A stretch of 6,852 bases of DNA from Marinosulfonomonas sp. (lineage in GTDB: Bacteria > Pseudomonadota > Alphaproteobacteria > Rhodobacterales > Rhodobacteraceae), in the NCBI GenBank assembly GCA_022712735.1, contig JAFLKA010000096.1, positions 1 through 6,852 on the forward strand, written 5' to 3'. Shown here piece after piece: positions 1 through 5,997 of this stretch. How positions within the stretch are numbered: position 1 is the stretch's first letter; each line of letters begins with the position of its first letter. The notes under the pieces were generated by a model. It was given only the letters and a program-made list of their open reading frames with translations, did not search any database and had not been told where the DNA came from. The position numbers and the translations under genes are program-made.

Positions 1-145
1 CAGGATAGCGCTCAAAAACCACTTCGGTTGGCGGGCTATCAGGCGTTATCCGCCTCACTTGGCGCATGAATTCATCGTCAGAAATCTTTTCGACGCACCC
101 GCCCAATGTGGAGGCCAGCAGGCCAACGAAAACAAACTTTATCAT
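1..145 (-). CDS. Putative small lipoprotein, N-terminal part only
   Basis: An open frame starts at the ATG at 145-143 and runs off the left edge, giving 48 visible residues. It begins with a short lipoprotein signal peptide: MIK, then a hydrophobic stretch (residues 4-14, FVFVGLLASTL) and a lipobox LGGC, with the acylated cysteine expected at residue 17. The residue after that cysteine is Val rather than Asp, so in a Gram-negative cell the protein would be predicted to go on to the outer membrane; this is inference from the general sorting rule. The mature part visible (EKISDDEFMRQVRRITPDSPPTEVVFERYP) is charged and I do not recognise its family. A G-rich ribosome binding site (AAGGGGG) lies five bases upstream of the ATG and supports this start. 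It follows folE2 on the same strand after 63 bases, so it may be the next gene of that transcript. Function unknown. Confidence 0.72.
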   Translation of the reverse strand, partial: MIKFVFVGLLASTLGGCVEKISDDEFMRQVRRITPDSPPTEVVFERYP

Positions 146-208
146 AATTCCCCCTTAGGCTGGGCAAACAATAACCTTCGGCATGCCCGTCGAAAAGGCA
201 GGTCTTCC

Positions 209-1312
209 TTACCCGACGTGAAACAGCGTGTTGAACAGTTTAGGGTCCAGACTGTCGGACACAAAGGTCTCGCCTTCGGTCAGGATGCTCACCGCATCAT
301 GGCTGTGCAGGCTTTCCTGATGGCTGGCGATGATGCGAAAATCACCGATGCGCGCATCGGCTTGCAAGCCTTCAAAGAACAGCCGCGCGGCGTCTTCTAC
401 AAAGATCGGGTTGGCGGCGTTGAGTTCGGCAAAGGCCTGCTCGTCCTCGCGCTTCACCATCACCTGGGTTTCGGTCGGCACCGCTTTGCGGCAAATGTCG
501 ATCAGATCCTCGAACCACAAACAGTTCACACCCGGGATCATCTGGGCCGAAATCCGCGCCACCGAGCGCTGCGAATGCGGGGTGGCCAACTGCCCACGGG
601 TCTGGCGCGCATGTTCCGACAGTTCCAGCGAACAGGGGCAGGTTGACGAATAGACATAATCCAGATGGATGAATTTCTGCACCTTGCCACGCGTTTCAAC
701 CAGTTCCAGCGCGATGTCGTAATATTGATACCCCGACAGGCCCGACCGTAACGACGGCACCTTGACTGGAAATGAAAACCGCATCTGGATGCGGGCATCG
801 AAACTGTCCAGATCAGCCTTATAATCATTCAGCGCCGCCTCGATCACATCGAAACTAAAGGTCTTTTCCGCGTGGCCATAAAACGTGCGCATAATCCGCG
901 ACATGTTGATGCCCTTTTTGCCCGCCTCAAGGCTGACGGTCCCCGTAACAGACGTTTCCAGCCGCAAATTACCGCCATCGCGGGAATGGAACCGGATCGG
1001 CAGACGGAAATTGGAAATACCCACATGCTGGATATGGCGCTTGGCACCTTTGATCAGGCTCTCGGGGCCGTTTTGCAGATCGGGCAGCGACGCCTTATAG
1101 GCCTCGTCCACGGTGAATTCCTCGGGGTACGCACGCGCCAGCGCGGGGTAATTGGCAACCTCGTTTTCCGGCAGCAACCGCGCAATCGCAGGGTCCAGCT
1201 GCGCCACCTCGATAGCGGTCACGGACGTGGCCCAGTCGCGCAGAACTGCAAGTGCGGCTTCGGCCTTTTTGCGGTCGTCATCGGTGCTGTCTTTTGGGGG
1301 CTGAATGTTCAT
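209..1312 (-). CDS. folE2: GTP cyclohydrolase FolE2 (type IB)
   Basis: Predicted to convert GTP to 7,8-dihydroneopterin triphosphate plus formate, the first step of tetrahydrofolate synthesis, in the cytoplasm. FolE2 is the metal-flexible alternative to FolE, unrelated in close sequence but of the same tunnelling fold. The 367-residue product shows the family hallmarks: KGINMSRI at 133-140, the metal-site cysteine region STCPCS at 223-228 followed by SEHARQTRGQ, the PHSQRS segment at 245-250, an acidic segment WFEDLIDICR around 266-275, and the C-terminal His-rich motif SHQESLHSHDAVS at 330-342. The long form with an N-terminal extension fits proteobacterial FolE2. I chose the ATG at 1312 because AGGAG sits just upstream. 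The frame is open further to 1366, and a GTG at 1333 also has a GGAGG (1339-1343) at good distance, so a start 7 codons earlier is possible. It lies 84 bases after metZ on the same strand. I saw no obvious Zur-like operator upstream. Confidence 0.95.
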   Translation of the reverse strand: MNIQPPKDSTDDDRKKAEAALAVLRDWATSVTAIEVAQLDPAIARLLPENEVANYPALARAYPEEFTVDEAYKASLPDLQNGPESLIKGAKRHIQHVGISNFRLPIRFHSRDGGNLRLETSVTGTVSLEAGKKGINMSRIMRTFYGHAEKTFSFDVIEAALNDYKADLDSFDARIQMRFSFPVKVPSLRSGLSGYQYYDIALELVETRGKVQKFIHLDYVYSSTCPCSLELSEHARQTRGQLATPHSQRSVARISAQMIPGVNCLWFEDLIDICRKAVPTETQVMVKREDEQAFAELNAANPIFVEDAARLFFEGLQADARIGDFRIIASHQESLHSHDAVSILTEGETFVSDSLDPKLFNTLFHVG

Positions 1313-1345
1313 CGCCACTCCTGATTTGTCCACGTTCGCCTCCTT

Positions 1346-1374
1346 AATGTAGGGGACCGCGCACAATTTACCAA
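1346..1374 (-). promoter_or_regulatory. Candidate promoter for folE2
   Basis: On the minus strand a -35-like TTGGTA (1374-1369) and a -10-like TACATT (1351-1346) are separated by exactly 17 bases; each matches the sigma70 consensus at 4 of 6 positions. Transcription would start near 1339, leaving a leader of about 27 bases before the folE2 ATG at 1312. That start would put the alternative GTG at 1333 almost at the 5' end and cut into its ribosome binding site, so this promoter favours the ATG. The boxes are weak and such matches occur by chance. Confidence 0.3.
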
Positions 1375-1396
1375 ATGATACCGACCTATCGCGTCC

Positions 1397-2578
1397 CTAT
1401 GCCGCCATCAGCGCATTCAGAATATCGCGGGTCAGGTCGCCCGCATCCTCCAGCCCGATGCTGATCCGCACCAGCCCAGCCGTGATCCCCAGATCGGCCC
1501 TCTGCGCATCACTCAGACGTTGATGCGTGGTGGTGGCCGGATGGGTAACAATGCTTTTGGCATCCCCCAAGTTGTTGGAAATGATACAGATTTCCAGCGC
1601 GTTCAGAAACCGGAACGCCGCCGCCTGCCCGCCTTTCAGATCAATCGACAACATGGTGCTGCCCGCCGTCATTTGCCGCTTGGCCAGTGCCACTTGCGGG
1701 TGGCTATCCAGATAAGGGTGGATCACACGGGTCAGTTTTTCGTGGCCCTCAACAGCCTCGGCCACCTGCATTGCTGACTCTGCCATCGCCCGACACCGCA
1801 AATCCAGCGTCTCCATGCCCTTTAGCATCACCCACGCATTGAACGGGCTCATCGAACCGCCGGTGTGTTTCAGATACGGCTCCAGCGTGCCGCGGATAAA
1901 GTCACGGCTGCCTAAAATTACACCGCCCAGACAGCGCCCCTGCCCGTCAATATGTTTGGTGGTTGAATAGATCACAACATCCGCACCCAGATCAAAGACA
2001 TTGGAAAAGATCGGCGTGGCAAAGACGTTATCCACCACCACCAAGGCGCCAACCTTACGAGCCAAATCACACACAGCTTGCACGTCGATCAGCTCCAGTG
2101 TCGGGTTGGAAATGCTCTCGAAGAACACCAGCTTGGTATCACTACGAAACGCATTTTCCCACGCATCCAGATCAGTGCCATCGACCAGCGTCACCTCAAC
2201 CCCGAAGCGACCCAGAATATCATCAAGGATATACAGACACGAGCCAAACAGCGCCTTGGCCGCAACCACATGGTCGCCCGCTTTCAAACCACAGGTCAGC
2301 GCCGCATTAACCGCCGCCATGCCCGACGCCGTGGCGAATGCATCCTCGCACCCCTCAAGCGCAGCAATGCGTTCCTCGAACATCCGCACGGTCGGGTTGC
2401 CGTAGCGGGCGTAAATGAACTCGTCCTCGCCGGCCTCGATAAACCGCGCCTCGGCGTCCTCGGCGGTGTCATAGACAAAACCTTGCGTCAGAAAAATCGC
2501 CTCGGACACCTCGCCATATTGGCTGCGTCGGGTACCCGAATGCACCGATTTAGTGCGTGCGTTCCAATCATTCTTCAT
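1397..2578 (-). CDS. metZ: O-succinylhomoserine sulfhydrylase MetZ
   Basis: A PLP-dependent enzyme of the Cys/Met metabolism (gamma-family) group. It is predicted to make L-homocysteine directly from O-succinyl-L-homoserine and sulfide, bypassing cystathionine, on the way to methionine. The 393-residue product shows YARYGNPT at 56-63, ASGMAA at 84-89, the PLP-ring region VVDNVFATP with Asp183, the Schiff-base lysine Lys208 in YSTTKHIDGQG, and the C-terminal SNNLGDAKSIVTHPATTTH at 334-352. The length is normal for the family. The ATG at 2578 is preceded by AAGGA at a suitable distance. The frame is open upstream to 2782, but that stretch is the regulatory leader, so the longer version is rejected. 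The gene sits behind a SAM-II-type riboswitch and terminator, which independently supports a methionine role. Whether the acyl group used is succinyl or acetyl cannot be settled from sequence alone; metZ is the best family call. Confidence 0.94.
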   Translation of the reverse strand: MKNDWNARTKSVHSGTRRSQYGEVSEAIFLTQGFVYDTAEDAEARFIEAGEDEFIYARYGNPTVRMFEERIAALEGCEDAFATASGMAAVNAALTCGLKAGDHVVAAKALFGSCLYILDDILGRFGVEVTLVDGTDLDAWENAFRSDTKLVFFESISNPTLELIDVQAVCDLARKVGALVVVDNVFATPIFSNVFDLGADVVIYSTTKHIDGQGRCLGGVILGSRDFIRGTLEPYLKHTGGSMSPFNAWVMLKGMETLDLRCRAMAESAMQVAEAVEGHEKLTRVIHPYLDSHPQVALAKRQMTAGSTMLSIDLKGGQAAAFRFLNALEICIISNNLGDAKSIVTHPATTTHQRLSDAQRADLGITAGLVRISIGLEDAGDLTRDILNALMAA

Positions 2579-2609
2579 GTCATCATCCTTACCGCGCCGT
2601 ATCAGGCAC

Positions 2610-2640
2610 AAAAAAACCCCGAACCGGCAAAGGTACGGGG
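2610..2640 (-). terminator. Intrinsic terminator in the metZ leader
   Basis: Read on the minus strand, CCCCG (2640-2636) pairs with CGGGG (2621-2617). After a T-T mismatch, ACC pairs with GGT around a six-base loop, and seven T follow (2616-2610). It lies between the SAM-II aptamer and the metZ start, about 32 bases before the ATG, so it would stop transcription before metZ. This is the expected expression platform for a SAM-OFF switch acting on transcription. The T run is on the metZ strand only, so it is not a terminator for the divergent gene. Confidence 0.85.
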
Positions 2641-2650
2641 CGCATCGCCC
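2638..2650 (-). promoter_or_regulatory. Candidate antiterminator hairpin in the metZ leader
   Basis: On the minus strand GGGCG (2650-2646) and CGCCC (2642-2638) can pair around the three-base loop ATG. The 3' arm shares three bases (2640-2638) with the first C residues of the terminator stem, so the two hairpins cannot both be complete. Its place between aptamer and terminator makes it a candidate antiterminator. How SAM binding would shift the balance is not evident from the sequence, because this hairpin does not clearly use aptamer bases. Confidence 0.4.
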
Positions 2651-2652
2651 TT

Positions 2653-2706
2653 CCCTCTTTAGCGGCATGTTTAACGTGGCCCGCAATCCGGTAACAAATC
2701 GCCACG
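2653..2706 (-). promoter_or_regulatory. SAM-II riboswitch aptamer upstream of metZ
   Basis: On the minus strand, stem P1 is CGTGGC (2706-2701) with GCCACG (2680-2675), six perfect pairs. The P1 loop starts with GATTTG (2700-2695), the U-rich L1 of SAM-II. The 3' end of the loop, GCGG (2684-2681), pairs exactly with CCGC (2665-2662) beyond P1, giving the H-type pseudoknot. The conserved TTAAA (2674-2670) and GCTAAA (2663-2658) follow in the right order. These elements match the SAM-II (metA-type) class known upstream of metA, metX and metZ genes in alphaproteobacteria. Binding of S-adenosylmethionine should stabilise the pseudoknot and lower metZ expression. The related SAM-V class shares the binding core, but SAM-II fits this gene and the probable host best. 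Confidence 0.9.
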
Positions 2707-2716
2707 AAGTACTGGG

Positions 2717-2745
2717 TGGATAGAACGCAATACTCTCGCGGTCAA
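2717..2745 (-). promoter_or_regulatory. Probable promoter of the metZ transcript
   Basis: On the minus strand a strong -35 box TTGACC (2745-2740, 5 of 6 to consensus) is followed after exactly 17 bases by TATCCA (2722-2717, 3 of 6). Transcription would begin near 2710, only a few bases before P1 of the SAM-II aptamer. Riboswitch leaders usually start just before the aptamer, and this placement raises confidence despite the modest -10 box. The leader to the metZ ATG would be about 130 bases. Confidence 0.6.
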
Positions 2746-2755
2746 CACTTGTTGA
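2742..2755. repeat. Short dyad TCAACA-CT-TGTTGA over the metZ -35 box
   Basis: Two perfect 6-base arms, TCAACA (2742-2747) and TGTTGA (2750-2755), are separated by CT. The left arm overlaps four bases of the metZ -35 box (2740-2745), and the dyad lies in the region shared by the divergent metZ and gst genes. This is where a repressor would block metZ or a regulator could act in both directions. The arms are short, so it may be chance, and I do not recognise the motif as a known operator. Confidence 0.35.
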
Positions 2756-2816
2756 TAACACCGCACCTTGCCCTTTTGCCAAAAACCGCGATCATACCAC
2801 CCAAAGGAGCCATAAC

Positions 2817-3524
2817 ATGACCAAACCCATCGACCTATATTACTGGCCCACCCCGAACGGCTGGAAAATCACCATCGCGCTGGCAGAAATGGACCTGCCC
2901 TATACGTTGCATATGGTAAACATCGGGGCTGGAGATCAGTTTAAACCGGATTTCCTGAAAATCGCGCCAAACAACCGGATGCCCGCGATTGTGGACCATG
3001 ACGGACCAGACGGCGCACCGGTTTCGATCTTTGAATCCGGCGCGATCCTGCAATATCTGGCGCGTAAAACCGGCCAGTTTTGCGGCAACACTGAACGGGA
3101 ACGCATCGCGGTTGATCAATGGCTGATGTGGCAAATGGGCGGGCTTGGCCCGATGGCAGGCCAAGCGCACCACTTCCTGAAATACGCCCCCGCGATGGAC
3201 CCGCCCAACGATCTGCCCTACGCCAAGGACCGCTACCGCGCCGAGACCGCACGGCTTTATGGCGTGCTGGATCGGCAGTTGGCAGACAATGCGTTCGTCG
3301 CGGGTGACTTTTTCTCTATCGCGGATATGGCAATCTGGCCTTGGGCGAGCCTGTGGGAGGGCCAGCAGCAAACGCTGGACGACAAACCCCACATGGCCCG
3401 CTGGCTGGATACGGTTGGCGCGCGCAAAGGTGTGATTGCGGGACGGGCTGTGGCGGCAGAGATGCGCAGCAACCTGCAATCCGATAAAAAAGCGCAGGAC
3501 ATGTTGTTTAATCGCAAACCCTGA
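2817..3524 (+). CDS. yfcG: Glutathione S-transferase family protein, YfcG/YghU-like
   Basis: A cytosolic glutathione transferase of the bacterial Nu-like group, whose E. coli members YfcG and YghU act mainly as glutathione-dependent disulfide reductases. The 235-residue product matches YfcG closely over its length as I recall that sequence. It has an N-terminal thioredoxin-like domain (about 4-86) with the active-site loop YWPTPNGWK (Thr12, Asn14, in place of a catalytic Cys, Ser or Tyr), PNNRMPAIVDH with the cis-proline Pro56, and the glutathione-binding FESGAI (Glu73, Ser74). The helical C-terminal domain follows, with WQMGGLGPMAGQAHHF at 105-120 and the SIAD capping box at 167-170. The ATG at 2817 has an excellent AAAGGAG at 2803-2809, seven bases upstream. 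It is divergent from metZ and convergent with yciB, so it is probably a single-gene transcript. The true substrate is unknown; thiol redox defence is the likely role, and the symbol reflects family likeness only. Confidence 0.9.
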   Translation: MTKPIDLYYWPTPNGWKITIALAEMDLPYTLHMVNIGAGDQFKPDFLKIAPNNRMPAIVDHDGPDGAPVSIFESGAILQYLARKTGQFCGNTERERIAVDQWLMWQMGGLGPMAGQAHHFLKYAPAMDPPNDLPYAKDRYRAETARLYGVLDRQLADNAFVAGDFFSIADMAIWPWASLWEGQQQTLDDKPHMARWLDTVGARKGVIAGRAVAAEMRSNLQSDKKAQDMLFNRKP

Positions 3525-3540
3525 CTGTTTCTTTTTCGTC

Positions 3541-3594
3541 TAAATATCCGCGCCGCAGGCAAGAAGGTTTTTATGCCTGCGGCGCGGATATTTA
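3541..3594. terminator. Perfect 21-bp inverted repeat between convergent genes, likely bidirectional terminator
   Basis: Arms 3541-3561 and 3574-3594 are exact reverse complements (21 of 21) around a 12-base loop. The GC-rich core is CCGCGCCGCAGGCA, with AT-rich ends (TAAATAT). It lies 16 bases after the gst stop and 16 bases beyond the yciB stop, so it can terminate both convergent transcripts. On the plus strand the stem ends in ATATTTA rather than a long T run. On the minus strand the run following the stem includes several A and a CTTTTTC shortly outside, again not a classic T tail. Outside the stem the flanks echo each other (TTTTCGT at 3532-3538 and ACGAAAA at 3599-3605), which extends the symmetry imperfectly. 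Such long symmetric elements between convergent genes could also be members of a dispersed intergenic repeat family. Confidence 0.7.
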
Positions 3595-3610
3595 TGGAAC
3601 GAAAATGGGG

Positions 3611-4216
3611 TTAGGCTTCGTCTTCCTCAACCGCATATTTCTGCATCAGTTTGCCTTGGGTCATAAAGAACGCGAAAATCGCAGCCGTCAGCCCGAACAC
3701 TTTGAAATTCACCCAGGCATCTGTCGACATGGTGCGCCAGACCACCTCGTTGGTCACCGCAAGGGCGGCAAAGAACAGGCACAAACGTTTGGTCAGGATT
3801 ATCCAGCCCTCGTGTTTCAGCGGCATCGCCTCTTCCATCACCAATTGCAAATAGCTTTGGCCGCGCATCAGGCCGAACCCCAGCAAGCCCGCGAACAGCA
3901 GGTAAATCATCGTCGGTTTCATTTTGAAGAAGCGTTCGTCATTAAACCAAATCGCCAGCCCGCCAAACACCACCACAATCACCAGCGTCAGGATTTGCAT
4001 CACCGATATTTTGCCGGTCATCCGGTAAAGAATGAACGTAGTTAACCCCAACAGCGGCACAAAGATCGCCGTAACCACGATAAAGCCGCTGTATTCGGTG
4101 CCGTCATAGGTGAATGCGGTATCCTTCAGCTTGGTATATGCGATGAAAAACACCACAATCGGCCCCAGCTCCAGCAGCATCTTCACAATCGGGCTTATCT
4201 TTTTTGCATCACTCAT
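3611..4216 (-). CDS. yciB: Inner membrane protein YciB (septation protein A family)
   Basis: A multi-pass inner membrane protein of the YciB/IspA-type septation family, which in enterobacteria and Shigella affects cell division, cell length and envelope synthesis, probably through contacts with elongation and division proteins. The 201-residue product has about six hydrophobic segments: near 11-28, 44-64, 72-90, 102-118, 140-157 and 172-188. Family signatures visible are LLELGPIVVFFI near the N-terminus, VVVFGGLAIWFNDERFFKMKPTMIY around 81-105 and WVNFKVFGLTA at 168-178; the last two agree nearly position for position with my recollection of E. coli YciB. The acidic tail VEEDEA is probably cytoplasmic. 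The ATG at 4216 is preceded by AGAGGAG, which overlaps the stop codon of the upstream permease gene. The 11-base gap indicates co-transcription and probably translational coupling. It is the last gene of the ftsY operon, followed by the inverted-repeat terminator. Confidence 0.92.
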   Translation of the reverse strand: MSDAKKISPIVKMLLELGPIVVFFIAYTKLKDTAFTYDGTEYSGFIVVTAIFVPLLGLTTFILYRMTGKISVMQILTLVIVVVFGGLAIWFNDERFFKMKPTMIYLLFAGLLGFGLMRGQSYLQLVMEEAMPLKHEGWIILTKRLCLFFAALAVTNEVVWRTMSTDAWVNFKVFGLTAAIFAFFMTQGKLMQKYAVEEDEA

Positions 4217-4227
4217 CGGGCTCTCCT

Positions 4228-5133
4228 CTATCCGCCCACCTGAACTATCACAGCGCCCAGCGCAATCAATGACATAAGCATTAATCGGCGCGGGCCAACC
4301 TTTTCTTTCAGCATCACCCAGCCGATCAACGCGGCAAACACCGTCGAGGTTTCACGCAGCACCGCTGCCTGCCCGACGTTATCCAGTCGGGTGGCCAGAA
4401 TAATGCCGCCAAAACTGATGATGGCAATAATTCCACCGATCAACCCGCGGGCCATAAGCGGGCGCAGGGCGGGCGGGTCCACCATTGCGCGGTAACGGAT
4501 CGCGGCGATGGCGGGCATAAAGAACAGCCCGTCAAACATGAAAAACCACGCCAAAAACGTGAACGGATCAGTGCTGGCGCGGATGCCGTAGGCGTCATAG
4601 GTGGTGTAGGTCGACACGGTCAGCCCGGTCAAAACTGCCAACACCAGCGCCAGTTTCAGGGTTTCGCGCCCCACGGTCAGGTGGCGCAGATTGTAGATCG
4701 CCAGCCCGTAAATACCTGCCAGCAGCACCGCAACCCCTGCCCATTGCACCCCGGTGAACCGTTCGCCAAACAGGAAATAGGCGCCGATAATCGCAAACAA
4801 AGGTCCCGTGCCGCGCACCACGGGGTAAACCACCGTATAGGCACCGCGGGCATAGGCCATCGCTTGCAAGTATTTGTAAACGCAGTGGATTACAAAGGTA
4901 ATGGCAAAGATCAGCCACATATGTGGCTCCGGCCAAGGCACCACAAACAGCGCGAATGGAATGGCGATCAGCCCATAGGATATGTCGATCGCACCGCGTG
5001 ATAGCCACGGATCATGCCGCCCCTTTTGCAGCGCACCAAATATGGCATGCAACAAGGCCGACATCAGCGCCAGACCCATCGCCAATTGATGCCCCGCTAG
5101 AGTGCCTTCAAGCGAGATAATCCATGCGCTCAT
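4228..5133 (-). CDS. EamA/DMT-family permease
   Basis: An inner membrane transporter of the drug/metabolite transporter superfamily with two EamA repeats. The 301-residue product is hydrophobic throughout and fits the usual ten-helix plan. The first repeat ends with YPVVRGTGPLFAIIGAYFLFGERFTGVQWAGVAVLLAGIYG (about 103-143). The second ends with AAVLRETSTVFAALIGWVMLKEKVGPRRLMLMSLIALGAVIVQ (about 256-298). Both carry the GE/KE-containing loop between helices typical of the family. The substrate cannot be read from sequence; relatives export amino acids, nucleosides or other small metabolites. Its ATG overlaps the stop of the preceding gene as ATGA (5133-5130) and has no good ribosome binding site of its own, so translation is probably coupled to that gene. 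It is followed 11 bases later by yciB. An alternative start at Met19 would remove the short N-terminal segment but breaks the overlap, so I keep the upstream start. Confidence 0.88.
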   Translation of the reverse strand: MSAWIISLEGTLAGHQLAMGLALMSALLHAIFGALQKGRHDPWLSRGAIDISYGLIAIPFALFVVPWPEPHMWLIFAITFVIHCVYKYLQAMAYARGAYTVVYPVVRGTGPLFAIIGAYFLFGERFTGVQWAGVAVLLAGIYGLAIYNLRHLTVGRETLKLALVLAVLTGLTVSTYTTYDAYGIRASTDPFTFLAWFFMFDGLFFMPAIAAIRYRAMVDPPALRPLMARGLIGGIIAIISFGGIILATRLDNVGQAAVLRETSTVFAALIGWVMLKEKVGPRRLMLMSLIALGAVIVQVGG

Positions 5134-5996
5134 TCAGCGGCAGTCCAGTTTGCATTGAAAACCACCCCCCCGAGGACGCGGTTGATCATGTCGTCAACCG
5201 GCTCGCCAAATACATACGTCTGCACGAAAATAGCCGCAGACAGCCCCGCACCTGTATCAACCTCTACCCGCAAGGCTCCATTAGGGGCTGGCAGGACAGC
5301 GATCAATTGCTGCACGGCCCGCTTTGTTTCTGGTGGAAAACTGTGATCGGGCCAGTCTGTCACCTTGTCGATCATCGCCGAGCGCCTGCGCGTGCGTTCC
5401 GGAAACGTTGCGCCAATATAGGGGCGCAGATATGGTTCCAGCTTGCGGTTTGCTTTCGCAACTAAAACCACATCACGCAGATTTGCGCCGCCAAGGCTGA
5501 TTTGCATCTTGGCCATGCTCGACAGATCAACGTTATGGAACACGCCCTGCAACGACACCACATTGCCCTTTGGCCCCGTGATCAGCAGGTTCTCGATCAC
5601 CAATTGGCGCTCTTGTGCATTGTCACGCAGGCTCAGCATAATCTGCATCGGCATGGCGGGCGCATCCGCATCGCCACGCACCCTGAGCTTTCGCAGCATG
5701 TCGGCGTCCGTCACCCGAATGGTCAGGGTAGTGGGCGGGAGCGACTGTTCCAACAATCTCTCTATCCCCTCGGCGCGCCATTCAATCAGGTCGAAATCAA
5801 AACCCTCAACGGCAGCTTGGGCCGCGGGCACCAGACACCAGCCATCGTCGGACAGCCGGTTTACAACCGCCCCCGTTTTATGCCCTTTGTTGATAATCTC
5901 CCAAGCGGCCGCACAATCATCCGGTTGCATCGCCGAAAATGCGGTGGCCTGAATGGGGGCCGTCAAAAGCAGAAATAGCGCCCAGAAATGCCGCAT
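5130..5996 (-). CDS. Unknown exported protein in the ftsY operon
   Basis: I do not recognise the family. The 288-residue product starts with a convincing signal peptide: MRHF, a hydrophobic core WALFLLLTAPI, and a likely signal peptidase site after ATA near residue 19. It should therefore be periplasmic, or exported with no further membrane helix evident. Two cysteines in the mature part (Cys28 in DDCAAAW, Cys54 in GWCLV) are spaced so that they could form a disulfide. The middle (about 65-185) alternates hydrophobic and polar residues and looks beta-rich (LTIRVTD, MQIMLSL, LVIENLLI, MQISLGG, VVLVAK). A basic stretch RTRRR lies at 201-205. The start at 5996 is one base after the ftsY stop, with GGAAG inside the end of ftsY. 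The stop overlaps the permease start as ATGA. This tight packing implies translational coupling with both neighbours. A role in the envelope, linked to targeting or transport, is only an inference from context. Confidence 0.85.
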   Translation of the reverse strand: MRHFWALFLLLTAPIQATAFSAMQPDDCAAAWEIINKGHKTGAVVNRLSDDGWCLVPAAQAAVEGFDFDLIEWRAEGIERLLEQSLPPTTLTIRVTDADMLRKLRVRGDADAPAMPMQIMLSLRDNAQERQLVIENLLITGPKGNVVSLQGVFHNVDLSSMAKMQISLGGANLRDVVLVAKANRKLEPYLRPYIGATFPERTRRRSAMIDKVTDWPDHSFPPETKRAVQQLIAVLPAPNGALRVEVDTGAGLSAAIFVQTYVFGEPVDDMINRVLGGVVFNANWTAAE

Positions 5997-5997
5997 G

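Noticed and set aside
146..208. Possible terminator between folE2 and the lipoprotein gene
   Set aside because: On the minus strand CCTTTTCG and CGAAGG can pair only with a two-base bulge and a long loop, and no T run follows; too weak to call.
1313..1366. In-frame extension of folE2 to an ATG at 1366
   Set aside because: The translated extension does not look like FolE2, and two ribosome binding sites point to later starts. The ATG at 1312 is preferred.
1313..1396. Zur operator or metal-responsive site upstream of folE2
   Set aside because: FolE2 is often zinc-regulated in other bacteria, so I looked for an AT-rich dyad of the Zur type and saw none.
2078..2662. Plus-strand open frame of 194 codons opposite metZ
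   Set aside because: It is the antisense shadow of a clearly coding gene and its leader, with no ribosome binding site or recognisable domain. The same holds for the open frames at 59-646, 872-1324, 2835-3479 (minus), 3605-4045 and 5502-5978.
2579..2782. In-frame upstream extension of metZ (68 extra residues)
   Set aside because: It spans the promoter-proximal leader, SAM-II aptamer and terminator, has no family similarity I can see, and a good ribosome binding site sits right before the ATG at 2578.
2752..2802. Promoter for the plus-strand glutathione transferase gene
   Set aside because: Several TTG-containing boxes (TTGATA at 2752, TTGCCC at about 2769) exist, but none has a reasonable -10 at 16-18 bases, so I could not choose one.
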